From Ligustrum vulgare (Eukaryota > Streptophyta > Magnoliopsida > Lamiales > Oleaceae), in NCBI GenBank assembly GCA_963555705.1, contig OY743176.1, forward strand, positions 42,423,026 to 42,487,025: a stretch of 64,000 nucleotides of DNA, written 5' to 3'. The notes beneath the pieces were generated by a model that made no database searches, was not told the origin of the DNA, and saw nothing but the letters and a program-made list of their open reading frames with translations. Position 1 is the first letter of the stretch, and each line of letters starts with the position of its first letter. The position numbers were made by a program, and so were the translations under genes. Positions 33,680 through 47,004 of this stretch are shown here, piece after piece.

Positions 33680-35053
33680 ATGCGTCGAAGTAGAAGTCTT
33701 GATCTAGTTGAAATAGATCCGGATATCGAGGGAACTTTTCGACGTAGGTTAAGGGAACAACGGGAAATTAGGAGACAACTTCTTACTGGGATGGAAGGAG
33801 ACTTCATGAATCCTCCTATTGTAATGGAATCCCACCCGGTTTTGACCATCAAGCGGCTAGAGGTCAAGAGCCCGTTGTAAATGAAGAAAGACATGCTTTT
33901 TGGAGACTTCATGAATCCTCCTATTGTCGAGAATCAATCAAGCATCGTCTATCCCTCCTACAATCATCCAAATTTTCAACTTCGGCCGGATGTCATCAAT
34001 TTATTCTCCAACACTATCTCATTCTATGGGAGGACCGATGAAAATCCACACCCCCATGTGGTACGGTTCCTAGAGATTTGTAGCAACTTCAACTATGAGG
34101 ATGTGAATGTGGAGGCAATCCGGATGCGCTTATTTGTACACACTTTGAAAGACAAAGCAAGAGAATGGCTTGACACTTTACCTCCAGGGAGCATCACTAC
34201 TTGGGTGGATTTTGTCCAAAGGTTCACTACAAAAATTTTCCCACCATCCAGAGTTACTAAACTCAAGCATAATATTACTACATTTCAACAATTCGAGATG
34301 GAGAGCTTTCATGAAGCTTGAGAGAGATTCAAGGATATGCTTAGGAAGTGCCCAAATTATGGGATTACATTGGGGTAACAAGTCAACCACTTCTATGCCG
34401 GGCTAACTCCTCCTTGCCGTTCAAATGTGGATTCATCCTCTAATGGGTCCATCAAAACAAAGAGCATTCTTGAGGCTTATGATTTGTTTGAGATCATGAG
34501 TGAACAAAGTGCAATGTGGCCGGATAGAAGTGCACCAAGGAGTTCTAGTGGTGCACGAGGGGGTGATGATTATGCACTTGTCTTGTCAAAGATTGATTCC
34601 TTAGCCAAGAAAGTGGAAGGGTTATCTACTTCAACCTCTCGGCCCGTCAACATGGTTCAAGTCCCTCCGGTATGTGATATATGTGGGGCTAATCATCAAA
34701 GCTCTATGCGTCCATTGGTGGCAAGTGGTTCTTCATCTACCGAGCAAGTTGTTTATGCTCAAAATTTCCAACGCCAAGGATTCAATCCATATGCTCCCAC
34801 ATACAATCCCAGTTGGAGAAATCATCCAAATCTATCTTATGGCAACAATCACAATGTGTTGAATCCAAAGTCACAAGAGAAGAAAGAGGGATGGGAAGAG
34901 GCTATCACCAAGCTAGCAAATCATCAATTGCAATATCAAGAACGCAATGATGTCTCTTTGAAAAATTTGGAAAAGCAAGTAGGCCAAATAGCTAAACTTC
35001 TCTCGGAAAGGCAACGAGGAGCTTTGCCTAGGCAACACCGTGACAAATCCTAG
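33680..35053 (+). pseudogene. Athila gag
   Basis: Starts MRRSRSLDLVEIDPD and carries the gag core FLEICSNFNYEDVNVEAI ... DKAREWLDTLPPGSITTW. It is broken by a frame change near 33880, a TGA at about 34319 (Trp position, EA*ERF) and a further stop before QVNHFYAGL. The 26-bp phrase beginning GGAGACTTCATGAATCC occurs at 33798 and again at 33901, so about 103 bp is duplicated. The C-terminal part has a CDICGANH remnant. Confidence 0.87.
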
Positions 35054-35753
35054 GGAGAATGTTCAAGTTATTACAACAAGGAGTGGGGTGCAATTGCCCG
35101 AGATCACGGCCCCACAACCAACAACTCAATCAAACAAAGCTCTCATTGAAGAAAATGAGCATATCCAAGCATCCGAAACAATTGTTGAAGTGCCAAAGGA
35201 AAGTGAGCCGGAAGCATCCACATCAAAGGTTCCAACATTGATCAACGCTTATGTGCCTCCTATTCCCTTTCCTCAAAGGTTGCAAAAGCAAAAGCTTGAC
35301 AATCAATTTGGAAAATTTTTGGAAGTGTTCAAGAAGCTACACATCAACATTCCTTTTGCTGATGCATTATCTCAGATGTCAAGCTATGCCAAGTTCATGA
35401 AGGATATTATATCCAACAAAAGAAGGCTTGAAGAGCATGAGACGGTGATGCTAACTGAGAAATGTAGTGCCATCATTCAAAACAAGCTTCCTCCAAAAAT
35501 TAAAGATCCAGGGAGTTTTACTATTCCATGCACTATTGGTGATGTTAATTTTAGTAAAGCTTTATGTAATCTAGGTGCTAGCATTAATTTGATGCCTTTG
35601 TCCATTTTCAGGAAATTGGAATTGGGGGAAGCTAAAGCAACCATCGTGTCTCTACAATTGGCGGATAGGTCCATCAAATATCCTCGGGGGATCATTGAGG
35701 ATGTTCTCGTGAAGGTGGATAAATTCATCTTCCGACGGATTTCATTATTCTAG
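35040..35753 (+). pseudogene. Athila protease region
   Basis: Contains the retropepsin-like segment KALCNLGASINLMPLSIF. The catalytic Asp expected before LGAS is Asn here, so the protease would be inactive. The frame ends at TAG 35753-35755 through an apparent one-base deletion, since LDMEEDHDIPIILGRPF follows directly in the next frame. Confidence 0.85.
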
Positions 35754-35755
35754 AC

Positions 35756-37740
35756 ATGGAGGAAGATCATGACATTCCAATCATATTGGGAAGGCCATTT
35801 TTAGCAACCAGGAGGGCTCTTATTGATGTGCAAGAGGGGCAATTGATTTTAAGGGTGCAAGATGAGAAAGTCACCTTCAATGTGTTGAAGGCCATTAAAT
35901 ATCCCTCGAAGTCAAACTCATGTTTTCGAGTGGATGTCATGGATCGTCTAGTGGTAAACTCCTTCAACCGAGGACTTTCTAAGGATCCATTGGAGTCTTG
36001 CATCGCCCACTCTTTGATTATTGAGGATGATGGTCATGAATTTGAACAAATGGCTCATTACTTGGAGGCATCACCACAATATCAACACAAGAGGGCCCCC
36101 TACTTTGAGGAGTTGAAAAAGAGTTCTTCACCGCCCCTACCATCTCTCGAGAAGGCACCTACCCTCGAGCAAAAATATCTTCCTTCTCATTTGAGGTATG
36201 CTTACTTTGGGGAATCTTCTACCTTTCCGGTCATTATTTCGAATTTATTGAATGAAGTGGAGGAAGATAAATTGCTTCGGGTATTGAGGGAGCACAAGGA
36301 GGCTATTGGATGGACCATATCGGATATTCGAGGTATTTGCCCTTCGTTATGCATGCATAAAATCCTTATGGAAGATGATTTTAAACCTTCGGTGGAGCAT
36401 CAACGTCGGTTAAATCCTAACATGAAGGAAGTGGTAAGAGCCGAAGTGGCGAAGTGGCTTGACGCGGGTATTATCTATCCAATCTCGGATAGTGCATTGG
36501 TGAGCCCGGTGCAAGTAGTGCCAAAGAAAGGAGGTGTTACTGTGGTGGAGAATGAAAATAATGAGTTTATTGCAACAAGACCAGTGACGGGGTGGAGAGT
36601 TTGCATTAATTATCGCAAGCTCAACAATGCTACTAGGAAGGATCATTTTCCCCTTCCATTCATCGATCAAATGCTTGAGCAATTGGCGGGTCACTCTCAT
36701 TATTGTTTCTAGATGGGTACTCGAGCTATAATCAAATTCCTATAGCCCCTGAGAATCAAGAAAAGACAACATTCACATGCCCATATGGAACTTTTGCATA
36801 TAGGAGGATACCCTTCGATCTTTGCAATGCCCCCGCCACTTTCCAACGGTGCATGATGGCTATTTTCTCTGACATGGTGGAAAAATTTATTGAGGTATTT
36901 ATGGATGACTTCTCAGTTTTTGGTACTTCATTTGATGATTGTTTAGATAATTTGAGAATGATGCTAAAAAGATGTGAGGATACCAATTTGGTTTTGAATT
37001 GGGAAAAATGTCATTTCATGGTTCGAGAGGGGATAGTTCTTGGACATTGGATTTTAAGTGAGGGGATTGAGGTTGATAAGGAAAAAATTCAAGTTATCGA
37101 AAAATTACCTCCCCCAACCTCGGTAAAGGGCATAAGAAGTTTTTTGGGGCATGCGAGATTTTATAGGAGATTCATCAAGAACTTCTCAAAAATCACAAAG
37201 TCACTTTATTCGTTGCTTGAGAAGAGTGCCACATTTGACTTCTCTAAAGAGTGTCTCCAAGCTTTTAACACTCTTAAAGAGAAACTTATCACGGAACCTA
37301 TTATTATGGCTCCGGATTGGAGTTTACCTTTTGAGCTTATGTGTGATGCGAGTGACTATGCCGTGGGGGCGGTGTTGGGGCAAAGGAAGGATAAAATCTT
37401 ACATGTCATCTACTACGCTAATAGAACCTTGACCGATGCTCAATTGAATGATGCTACTACCGAGAAGGGAATGCTAGTGGTGGTCTTTGCCTTTGATAAG
37501 TTTCGGTCATATCTTATTGGCTCCAAGGTGATTGTGTATACTGACCACTCGGCCCTCAAGTATTTGTTGGCAAAGAAGGATGCTAAGCCGCGGTTAATTA
37601 GATGGGTTCTTCTTCTCCAAGAGTTTGATTTGGAGATTCGTGACAAGAAGGGAATCGAGAATCTTGTAGCCGATCACTTGTCAAGACTTGAGCAAACCGA
37701 GGACGTTATTGATGAAGAGATAAGTGAGGTATTCCTGGAT
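35756..37740 (+). pseudogene. Athila reverse transcriptase and RNase H
   Basis: RT blocks: MKEVVRAEVAKWLDAGIIYP, WRVCINYRKLNNATRKDHFP, then a one-base frameshift at about 36711, [25 protein letters not shown] and FMDDFSVFG (catalytic DD). RNase [50 protein letters not shown] and VADHLSRLE. Apart from the frameshift, the RT core is well preserved. Confidence 0.9.
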
Positions 37741-38916
37741 GAGCAACTTTTCCAAATCATGGATCTTCTACAAGCTTCTAGTGTGCCATGGTATGCGGAC
37801 CATGTGAATTTTCTTGCAAGTGGCATCACTCCCCCGAACCGCTCTTATCAACAAAGGAAGAAGTTCTTTGCGGATATTAAGCACTATTTTTGGGATGACC
37901 AGTTGTTGTTCAAAAGGGGTCCGGATCAAATCATGAGAAGGTGTGTGCCTGAGGAGGAGATGGAGAAGATTCTTGAGCAATGTCACTCATCACCTTATGG
38001 AGGCCATTTTGGTGCAGTGAAAACTGCATCAAAGGTTCTTCAGCCGGGATTTTATTGGCCCACTTTATTCAAGAATGCTCACACACTTGTGTCCAAATGT
38101 GACCGATGCCAACGCCTGGGTAATATCTCCAACCGAAATGAAATGCCCTTAAATTGTATTTTAGAAGTGGAGATATTCGATGTTTGGGATATTGATTTCA
38201 TGGGACCTTTTCCATCGTCCTTTTCTAATCAATACATTTTAGTTGCGGTGGACTATGTGTCAAAGTGGGTAGAAGCGGTAGCACTCCCCACAAATGATGC
38301 TCAAGTGGTGGTGAATTTTTTAAAGAAAAATATTTTTACTCGTTATGGCACCCTTTGAGCTATCATTAGTGATGGAGGAAAACACTTTTGTAATCGCTTC
38401 TTCGACTCACTTTTGACCAAGTATGGAGTCAAACATCGAATATCCACTCCTTATCATCCGCAAACAAGTGGACAGGTTGAAATTTCAAATAGAGAGTTGA
38501 AAAAGATCCTTGAAGTAACGGTGAATGCCTTGAGGAAAGATTGGTCCAAGAAATTGGATGATGCATTATGGGCATACCACAGCGCTTTCAAAACCCCTAT
38601 TGGTATGTCTCCATTTCGCCTTCTATTTGGTAAAGTATGCCATCTCCCGGTTGAGCTTGAGCACCGAGCCTATTGGGCAACAAAAGCCTTGAATTTTGAT
38701 ATGAAATTGACCGGTGACAAAAGACTACTCCAACTCAATGAACTTGACGAGTTGCGACTTGAGTCATATGAAAATGCTCAGATTTACAAAGAGAAGACAA
38801 AGAGGTGGCTTGAAAAAAACATTGTGAAGCGGGACTTCCAAGTTGGGCAACAAGTACTTCTCTACAACTCAAGACTTCGATTGTTTCCCGGTAAACTCCG
38901 CTCTAGATGGTTGTGA
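37741..38916 (+). pseudogene. Athila integrase
   Basis: HHCC finger ([15 protein letters not shown] ... CDRCQRLGN). Core with D in [10 protein letters not shown] in ISDGGKHF, and E in [15 protein letters not shown] at 38356-38358 replaces the Arg codon before AIISDGG. The frame ends at TGA 38914-38916 after [13 protein letters not shown], where GPF-like residues continue. A CpG-type change would explain the first stop. Confidence 0.88.
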
Positions 38917-40859
38917 CCTTTCACTATTGCTCAAATCTTCCCACGTGGAGCGTTGGAACTTTATCATGGAGGTAAAGGGAACTTCAAGTAAATGGGCAAC
39001 GCTTGAAGCCATACTTAGGGGGTAATTATGAAAAGGAGAAGTCATCCATCCCTCTTGCGAATCCGGAGTAATTGTTTCCAAAAGTCGAGCTTACGACTTC
39101 AACCAAGCGCTTTTTGGGAGGCAACCCAAATTTCTACTCTTTTAATTACTTGTTGATATTTACTTGTTGCATTTTTATTATGTCTAACTTGGTTAATCAC
39201 TAACTTTTGTAGGTTCTGAAATCCTAAGGAACCTTATCCTCAACAAGTTTGGGGGAGATTTGCGTATCAAGAGAATCAAAGCTTAGGTCAATTTAGAACA
39301 TCATTCATGCATCAATCCGGGGAAGTTCCATCACTCATTCCCTAATTTTTATTATGCTATTGTCAACATTGAGGACAATGTCTAATTTAAGTTTGGGGGT
39401 GTTGGGATCATGTTGCTATGTGAACATTTTAGATTTCCTTACCGGCCCTTGGTGTTTTGATGTTTGAAATTGTTTATTTTGTTGGGAATATTGACATGAT
39501 AGATAGCCTTGTCGGCTTATAATATTTTGATGTTTGAAATTGTTGTTAATTCATGAGTTATGACCAAATTTACTACTTGTGAGACTTTCTATAAAATGCT
39601 TATCCATGTAAGATCCTATGTACATTGAGCACAATAGTCATGTTTAATTGTCGATGAGTTTTGGAATTGTTGAAGAGGAAGAGGTTATAGGAGTAGATGA
39701 ACTAGGTTGTGAGCTTGTATGCTAATTTATATCAACCTATCAAATGTTCCCAATGGACTAGATCTCTTGACCCTAATGTAAGACGAGTTTGGAGGTGGTC
39801 GACCCGTCAAAGGAAACGGTCTAGACGTGTGGTGATTCCATGCATGTGGAAGTAAATCTTTGTGTGGAGTGTCTTTCGCCGAGTATAAGCTAAGTAATGA
39901 CCATATGCTAGAGTTCTAAGCCCATTTTAATTTTTGCATTTCATTGCCCTATCTCGAAGTCTTTTTGACTCGAGTAATTAAGCCCATAGGAGTATCTTGA
40001 AACTTGGTGCCTTAAGTTTGAAACTTGGGAGTCACCGGCCAAAAGCTAGTTATATGGGTCAATTAGAAAGCTTAATGAGTAGGGCACTCACACACAGACT
40101 AAAAAAAAACATTATCATTGCATTCGCTTAATAAGTCTACCCCACTTCGTAGCCTTTTTTATTCGAGTTAATAAGTCCTAGGGGTATTTTGAAACCTGGT
40201 ACCCTTTGATCTAAAAAATCGGGGAGCTGCCTACCTAAAGCTTGCTACATGGGTCAATTAGAAAGCTTAAGGGAGTGGGAAAGTCACGAGCAAATATCAT
40301 ATTAGTTGTTAGAAATCATGCATTTGTACTTGCATAAGGGCTTAGATGAATAGTGGGTTTGAATTGTTTGGTATAAACTTGAATGTCGAAGCACTCATTA
40401 GTGGAGAGTCACTGCATTTCTAGGTTGTCAAGATTGTCGGTAAAACACACCCATACTAGAGTGGAAAAAGAAAGAGTGATATGAGAGTACCCTCTAGAAT
40501 TGCATCCCGGGAGTTGAAAGAAAATTATTCATTGGGGGATGAATGTCACGAGTGGGAAAGGAAAGAATTGACCACTAATGGTGGGTTTGTTTTGACTTGA
40601 AACCTCTTTACCCATCAACATTTTTGAATCTTATTGATGATTGACAGTGGCTATGCACACACGCACCGATCAAACATCGGATAAGCCAAACTCATTTTTG
40701 TAGCATTATTTGGGAACATAATTGTGAATTAATCATGCAATTTCACACTCATGGAAGATTGCGAGCTATCTAGCATTGTTGATTATTATGTCATTATTTT
40801 TATAGATGCATGTGAATATTCTTGCTCGGGACGAGCAAGAGTTTAAGTTTGGGGGTATT
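38917..40859 (+). other. Athila 3' non-coding region and polypurine tract
   Basis: No ORF with a recognisable domain. Two passages near 39925-40100 and 40120-40280 are diverged tandem copies (CTTAATAAGTC/GTAATTAAGCCC, CATGGGTCAATTAGAAAGCT). It ends in TTTAAGTTTGGGGGTATT before the LTR. Athila elements often carry an envelope-like ORF here; none is seen. Confidence 0.75.
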
Positions 40860-43280
40860 TGTTGGGTGCATTTTACATGCATATTTCCCATATTTTTAGT
40901 AATACTTTCTGAGTAATTTGGACAAATACCTACTTAATTGTGCATATTTTGTGGTTAAATAGGTTTAACAATCAACTTCATGGAGAAAGCACAAGAAAAA
41001 AGCTAAATGGATGAATACTTGAAGAAATTGAGGAGAAAAGATTCAAATCCATCAAAGAGTCAAAGTTTGGGGACCAAGTTGTCATTTTCAAAAAGTTGTA
41101 GATCACATGTGCAATTGATCAAAGGACTAAATTGCAAGTTTCCAAAGTTGACAGACTCAAATGCACTTTTGGAAGGGCTCAATTGAAAGAAATTGAAAAC
41201 TTTGGGGACCAAGTTGTTCCACACTGAAAGTTGAGGGACCCAATTGCAAATCATTGAAGGACGGAGCTGCCAGGTGAACCACGCGATCGCGTGGCTCTAA
41301 CAAATCGCGTTCGCGAACTAGGCCAAAAATCCAAGTAGAGGTTTTTCACCTCAACCACGCGATCGCGTGGTCAAAAATTTGAACTGATTTTCTAGGCCGA
41401 CCCAGTGCGACCCGGTTAAGTCCAAACGCTAAGAACGCAGATCTACGCGAAAAATTGGGTATTTTTGGGCATTTTTGGCTAGGTTTCACACTTTCTTCTT
41501 CACTTTTCATCTCTAAACTCATTTTCCCTCTTTTGTTCTTCATATTTCTTGTTATTTCCCTTGTAATTAGTTAGGTTTGTTGATGAATGTTGATTTAGAG
41601 GAGAAATACCTACAACTTTGTGGAGGAATATTGATGTTTTGAAGCACTAACCATTGTTGAAGGGAAGTTTTCTTGTTAATCTTCATATTTCTTCATATAT
41701 TTTAGTTTATTGTTGAAATGATGTATTTAATTCTTGAATTTCATTGTTATTTCTTCATGGGCTAAACTATTTTGTGTTGGGATTATTGATGAAACTTGAC
41801 CTAGCCTAGTTGTTTTTAATGCTTGTATTAAGAATATAGGCTAGTTGTTATCTTGTACATTTATTGTTGTATTTATTGACTTGCATTTATTGTGGTCACA
41901 TTTATGCTTGGATTTCATGGGATGTGCAATTATTGAGAAATTGTTGTGTATTCTAGATCAATACAATACTTGCTCTAGGTTCTTGTTTAGGATAGAGATA
42001 TACCTAAAACCCTAGATGACCAATTGAGCTATTTTCACAAAGGTTTAATGCAATTGGTGTGTTTTTGTAACACCCCAAGTTTAAAAGCTTAAAACTAAGC
42101 GTATTAACTTCCCTTTTACTTTTAATGCGGAAATAAAACATTTTAAAACACTAAAACTTTTCATTTTCTATCATAAAATTTTAGTAAGAATTTCGGCAGA
42201 GTCTCCTCTATAACTTGGACATAACCAACCTGTAGAGGGACATCATACCTACAATACATAAACAATTCTCAACCTATTTAAACCCAACATTCAACATCCA
42301 ACCAAATTCCAAAATTCAACTTCAACATTAATTCCCCAAACTCCTCAACAATAATACCTTGAAGTATAAATTTATAAACTCATGAACATGATATAAACTA
42401 ATCACAGGGAAATACCATAACCTATTTTAACTAAAACAGACAAACTAATCAAAAGAATTTATCAATTAAAAGAATAACCAATGAATTAATTTGAGAAAGC
42501 CCTTCATTTATTCTTTAAAAAAATAGAATTATTAGTACTATCTGATTCATACGCCAAATGCTCTCATCGGATCATCTAACTTTCATCACATGAAATGTTG
42601 GGGAGGGATTGGGGTGAGCTAAAGCTCAGTAAGTAAACTTTATGCATGAAATGCATGCTTATGACATGAATGCTTTAAAAATTCCATATATGGATCCCCA
42701 TTTACTTTACAATTTCGATGCCAATGCATGCTCGATGATGTAATGAAATGATAATGTGCATGCTTGAACATTCTTCTTAATAACATATACTTTCATAAAG
42801 TAAACGAAATTCATCAAAGCAATTAAGTTGCAAGACAGTCGTTTACACATTAATTTCACATTTACATTCAACTTTAATAAAAAATAGGGGGAAGTTTACT
42901 TACTTGACTTCCTTAGTATTTACCGCCTCTCTTAAATAGCAAGTGGAGGTGTCTTGGTTGCACGTGACGTCAATGTGCCAAATATCCTAAGTATTCAAAT
43001 TAATCAATAAAGTGCAATCGCTAATTCAAAATGTGACCTCACAGTATAGCAATTACATTTAACACCACATTCGAGACAAGGGATCAATTTCAATGTATAC
43101 ATTAGAAAATCGCTTATCATTCTTATCATTTATTTCAAACTCCGGCTCAACTCAAATTTCCATAATACAAACATTCTAAATCCCAAAACCACCAAATTCG
43201 AAATTTCAACTAACTTAAATCTGAAAATATGAAATTTTTTTACATATTTACACACACTCAACATATATACACATATATAC

Positions 43281-43311
<31 letters not shown>

Positions 43312-44358
43312 CATTTGTGTGTGGGTGAAAGTGTGTGTGTGTGTGTGTCTGTGTGTGCGTGCGTTGTGTGGCAGCGGTGAAGGGGCGAATTATGGCCTCA
43401 CCGAGGGCAGGGGAGTGGTGGGGCCGAGGTTGTGGTCGCCGGCGTCGAGCGGGCGTGAGCCGAGAGGGAGGGTTGCGGGAAGACAGAGCCGAGAGAGAGC
43501 GACGTCAAGGGAGAGAGAGACCGAGAGGCGTGAGTGAGGGAGAGTTGTAATGAGGGTTTAGGTTTTAGGTTTAATTTTAATCTTTTAAAATTTGCAAATT
43601 AGTCCCTCAAGTCCCCTCCTTTGCATATTTAATCCCCTAAGTTCCAATTGTTTTCCAAATGCCACTAAAGTTTCCCCCAAGTTTCAATTTAAGAAATTAA
43701 AAATAGAAATTAGCATGCTCAGGCAATCGAACAAAAATCACAAAAAAAATATTTGCACGTAACCAAATTTTTTTTTTTTTAAACTTTCAAATTGGTACAT
43801 TGATCGAGACGGCGTCCAAGTCCTTCCACTGCAAAATAATTCTAATTATAGACATTAAAGATCATAAATTTATAATTTATAATAACATTTACAAGAATAT
43901 TAAGTGAAATTCAAAATTGCACGAAAAATGAAAAGCGGTCTTACAGTTTTTAATCGACATAGAAATATAGTAGGTTAATTCCACTAATTAGGGTTGATTT
44001 CACTCAAGAGAGGTAATTGGCTAAGTTTAGAAAATCGGGTCTAACATGATTAATAAATTGCATATCTTTTTGCTTGTTGAGAATTTAATTAGGTAATGTT
44101 CAAGTGGAATCAAGAATCCCAACACTCCTCTATCATCAAATCATCACCATTTTCTACTTGTTTATTTATAATTGTGATTTAAATTCTAGTGCTGGGACTT
44201 TCCCAATCCAAACTTTATTGTGTATGTTTCTTGTTAAAATTGATTGAACTAGAGTGTAGTTACAATAGACAGTCCTTGTGGGATCGATAAACCGGACTCA
44301 TTTAGTCCACTATCACTTGTATGCGATACGTGCACCTGTGGTGTGTTTCTAGCGAACA
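40860..44358 (+). repeat. Athila right LTR, split by a nested element
   Basis: Starts TGTTGGGTGCATT and ends TAGCGAACA. Without the insertion 42066-43950 it is about 1,614 bp and colinear with the left LTR. Confidence 0.9.
42066..43945 (+). mobile_element. Solo-LTR-like insertion, 1,880 bp, inside the Athila LTR
   Basis: Begins TGTAACACCCCAAG, ends GGTCTTACA, and is flanked by GTTTT (42061-42065 and 43946-43950). There are no internal repeats, primer site or pol, so a solo LTR is the simplest reading. It contains (AC/AT/GT)n microsatellites at 43250-43350 and a GC-rich island at about 43370-43550. Its first 1.1 kb is shared, inverted, with 10230-11800. Confidence 0.85.
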
Positions 44359-44668
44359 AGTTTTTGGCGCTATTTCCGGGGATTGTTTCTATTTAAATTA
44401 CATTTTAGTTGATATTAGTTTTGACTATTAGTTACTTTTATTTCTTGTACAAATTTTCTTTTGTTTTGTTTTGTGTAAGAAATTTTCTAATTTCTTGTGT
44501 TGTTCTAGGTTGTTAATTGTGCATGCGTCGAAGTAGAAGTCTTGATCTAATACCTACTTAATTGTGCATATTTTGTGGTTAAATAGGTTTAACAATCAAC
44601 TTCATGGAGAAAGCACAAGAAAGAAGCTAAATGGATGAATACTTCATACGGTGTGTTTCTAGCGAACA
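44359..44668 (+). repeat. Collapsed third LTR and duplicated Athila 5' internal end
   Basis: After the right LTR, the primer-site region (TTGGCGCTATTTCCGGGGA at 44364), leader and first gag codons (CATGCGTCGAAGTAG) repeat up to 44548. An early-LTR piece (44549-44646) and the last ~22 bases of the LTR (ending GCGAACA) follow, then the ACTAT duplication. This is the expected remnant of an LTR-internal-LTR-internal-LTR tandem that lost most of its third unit. Confidence 0.85.
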
Positions 44669-46487
44669 ACTATTGAAATTGACATGCCTGGATTTAGGAA
44701 CATTCCTCTATATTTAGTGTCCCAATTCTTATTTTCATTTTTTATACTCCAATATTTTCTGTTGTTGCATGATTTATCGGGATTTATCGGGCATGAACTT
44801 CAATTGTTATTGGGCTTCTACATATGCAGTAAATTAATGGTGATAATTTATTTATGAGTTGGAGTTCGATTGTTCACACTGGGTTCTTTGTCAAATAAGG
44901 GCTTACAAAAGAAAATGACTCTTGAGCATCTTTTTAGCTTGTGATAACATGAAGTATGAAGAGGGCTTATTCTTGATTATAGATGAGTCCTTTTTTGTAA
45001 TCCAAAAATATCGACTTTCCATAATAATTTGTTAGTTCATTAATTCACTTATTCTTGATTATAGATCTCTTTTACTATGCAATGGAAAAGCTTTCTTGTT
45101 AATTTAGTTGTTTATGCTAGCTTTGTTTAATTTGTATTTGAAATTGAAACAGCTACAACTACATTTAAAAGACTTACGAATAAATATCTTCGTTAATTTC
45201 AATTTGGTTATGACAAGGTAAACTGCAGTCTATCATCTATTATTTTCCCCCATATTCTTTATTTTGTTTATCTTGCAATCATTCTGGTGTTTCGTACTAC
45301 TTTTTTGTTATAGTGTGACAAGACTATGGTTTCAATCCTTTTTTTCAACAGTTTTTTATGGATTGGCGTTGTCCTATCTGTTTCTGGTAAAAAACTAAAA
45401 TGGATGAATTTTGTAACCAGGTCCTCGAGGATGTAGAATAATAATGCATGATGGTTCAATTAATCACATTCAAGAATTTGATGAATGTGGATGGACGACA
45501 CTTCAGGGGATACAGAGATAACTGGTTTTTTACTGTCATTAAAGGTCCACAAGTGGTCTGTTTTTACTTTAGTTGCATATATTTTTGATGTTGGATCTTG
45601 TTCAAAACTTATTGCATGTTTCATGCTGTTTATAATTATTTATCTAATAGAGTACCATCTTCTCTTTGTTATGAGAGATTGCAAATATGAATTTATGCAG
45701 ACCTGTATCAAATTAACTGTGTCAGTAATTCTCATTATTTGTTGGTTAATTAGTTTTTGCTAGCTTTTTCCATATACACATAAGAGATAATAAGAATAAT
45801 ATTGTCTGTTTTGGCATCTGTGGCTCTTCATAAATCATCAGTTAGATTCATCTTTTCGGGAAGAAACAGATTCACGAGATCATATAATATGAGTATTGTC
45901 ATATACTCATTGATGATATATCTTTGATTTTTCCACTAATGAAAAAGAGGTACTTTGTAGCCGTAAATTTACAAGTTTTAAAGTGATTTTGAATAATTAT
46001 TAGGAAGGGTTGCTATAAATTAACTTATTATTAAAATTATCTATTTAGGCTTACTCGTGTTGAAACTTGAAATATCTGACGCTGCAATATTCCCGTTTTT
46101 ATTTTTAAAGAATTCTCTTTTGATGATGATAGTGAATAACTCAATTTCGGGAAAATGATTAGTGCACCCTTTGTCCTCTTATGTTTCTTTTAGAGACATG
46201 GAAGGTTTTATACTTTTATTTTTAGTTCATCAACTACATGAATTTTCTGTGTTCATCTACACTGACAAATGTTGATAGAATAGTGTTGTTTATATTAATG
46301 GTTGTACGTAGATGCTACACGTCTTTTTTATTCATTTGATAGCAATAGATATTAAAGAATATACATCATGTTTACTGACCTATTTTCTCTTATTCACACA
46401 AGAAAATCGACTACGAATCGTTTCTCGTACAACGTACGAGTCCACACTAGTATATTTGAAAAGGATCTCTACGAAACAGGGATTAAT
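44669..46487. other. Pseudogene intron/flank, nothing recognised
   Basis: Presumably continues the SR-protein intron and downstream DNA. I could not find the expected zinc-knuckle or RS exons. The short open stretch at 45417-45520 after CCAG has no recognised homology. Confidence 0.4.
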
Positions 46488-47004
46488 TGTGACGACCCGA
46501 ATTCTCGACCATTCGAGTGCCACTAAAAGTGACTCATATCATATTATCGAGACTTAAATAGTAATGTAAAATTATTCAAAAGAATAATTAGAATCCCATA
46601 ATTTTATTTGTGAATAAAAATAGAACATAATTTTCTTACATAAAGTTCAACATAATTATCTCATCAATCTTAACCACTTTTGCCACTTCCATGTTGACCG
46701 CCTCGAACCTTCAATTATCTGAAAATGGTAAATATCGTGGAGTGAGATTTATAAAATCCCAGTAAGTATACCAAGCATAAATTTTCTTTTGAAAGCATAT
46801 GGATCATTTTCATCATAACATAGGATAGGATCGAAATACTCATAAACATAGGGAGACACAAGAATTTTACCGAACTTAAATGGCAAGAATTCTTATGTGT
46901 AGCGCTACTAAACTCCGGTCCCCTTAGCATAATCATAAACATATCATATGGAACCCATAACAATCTTGTGAGATTGATTTCATAGCAATGATCCAAACAT
47001 TTTC

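Larger units (their letters stand above)
31889..44668 (+). mobile_element. Athila-type Gypsy retrotransposon with nested insertion
   Basis: Flanked by ACTAT at 31884-31888 and 44669-44673. Left LTR 31889-33515; primer site TGGCGTCGTTGCCGGGGA (33522-33539), the type used by Athila. Gag, protease, RT, RNase H and integrase read on the plus strand, followed by a 1.8-kb non-coding tail, a polypurine tract (TTTGGGGGTATT) and a right LTR from 40860. The integrase C-terminal phrase [20 protein letters not shown] is typical of the Athila/Tat group. No envelope-like ORF is visible. It is inactive, with many stops and frameshifts. Confidence 0.92.

Noticed and set aside
43229..43550. GC-rich frames of 71-102 codons
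   Set aside because: They span a microsatellite and the GC island of the solo LTR, with no domain and high Arg/Gly from base composition.
45417..45520. Possible surviving exon of the SR-protein gene
   Set aside because: Follows CCAG and is briefly open, but the translation does not resemble the RSZ zinc knuckle or RS region.
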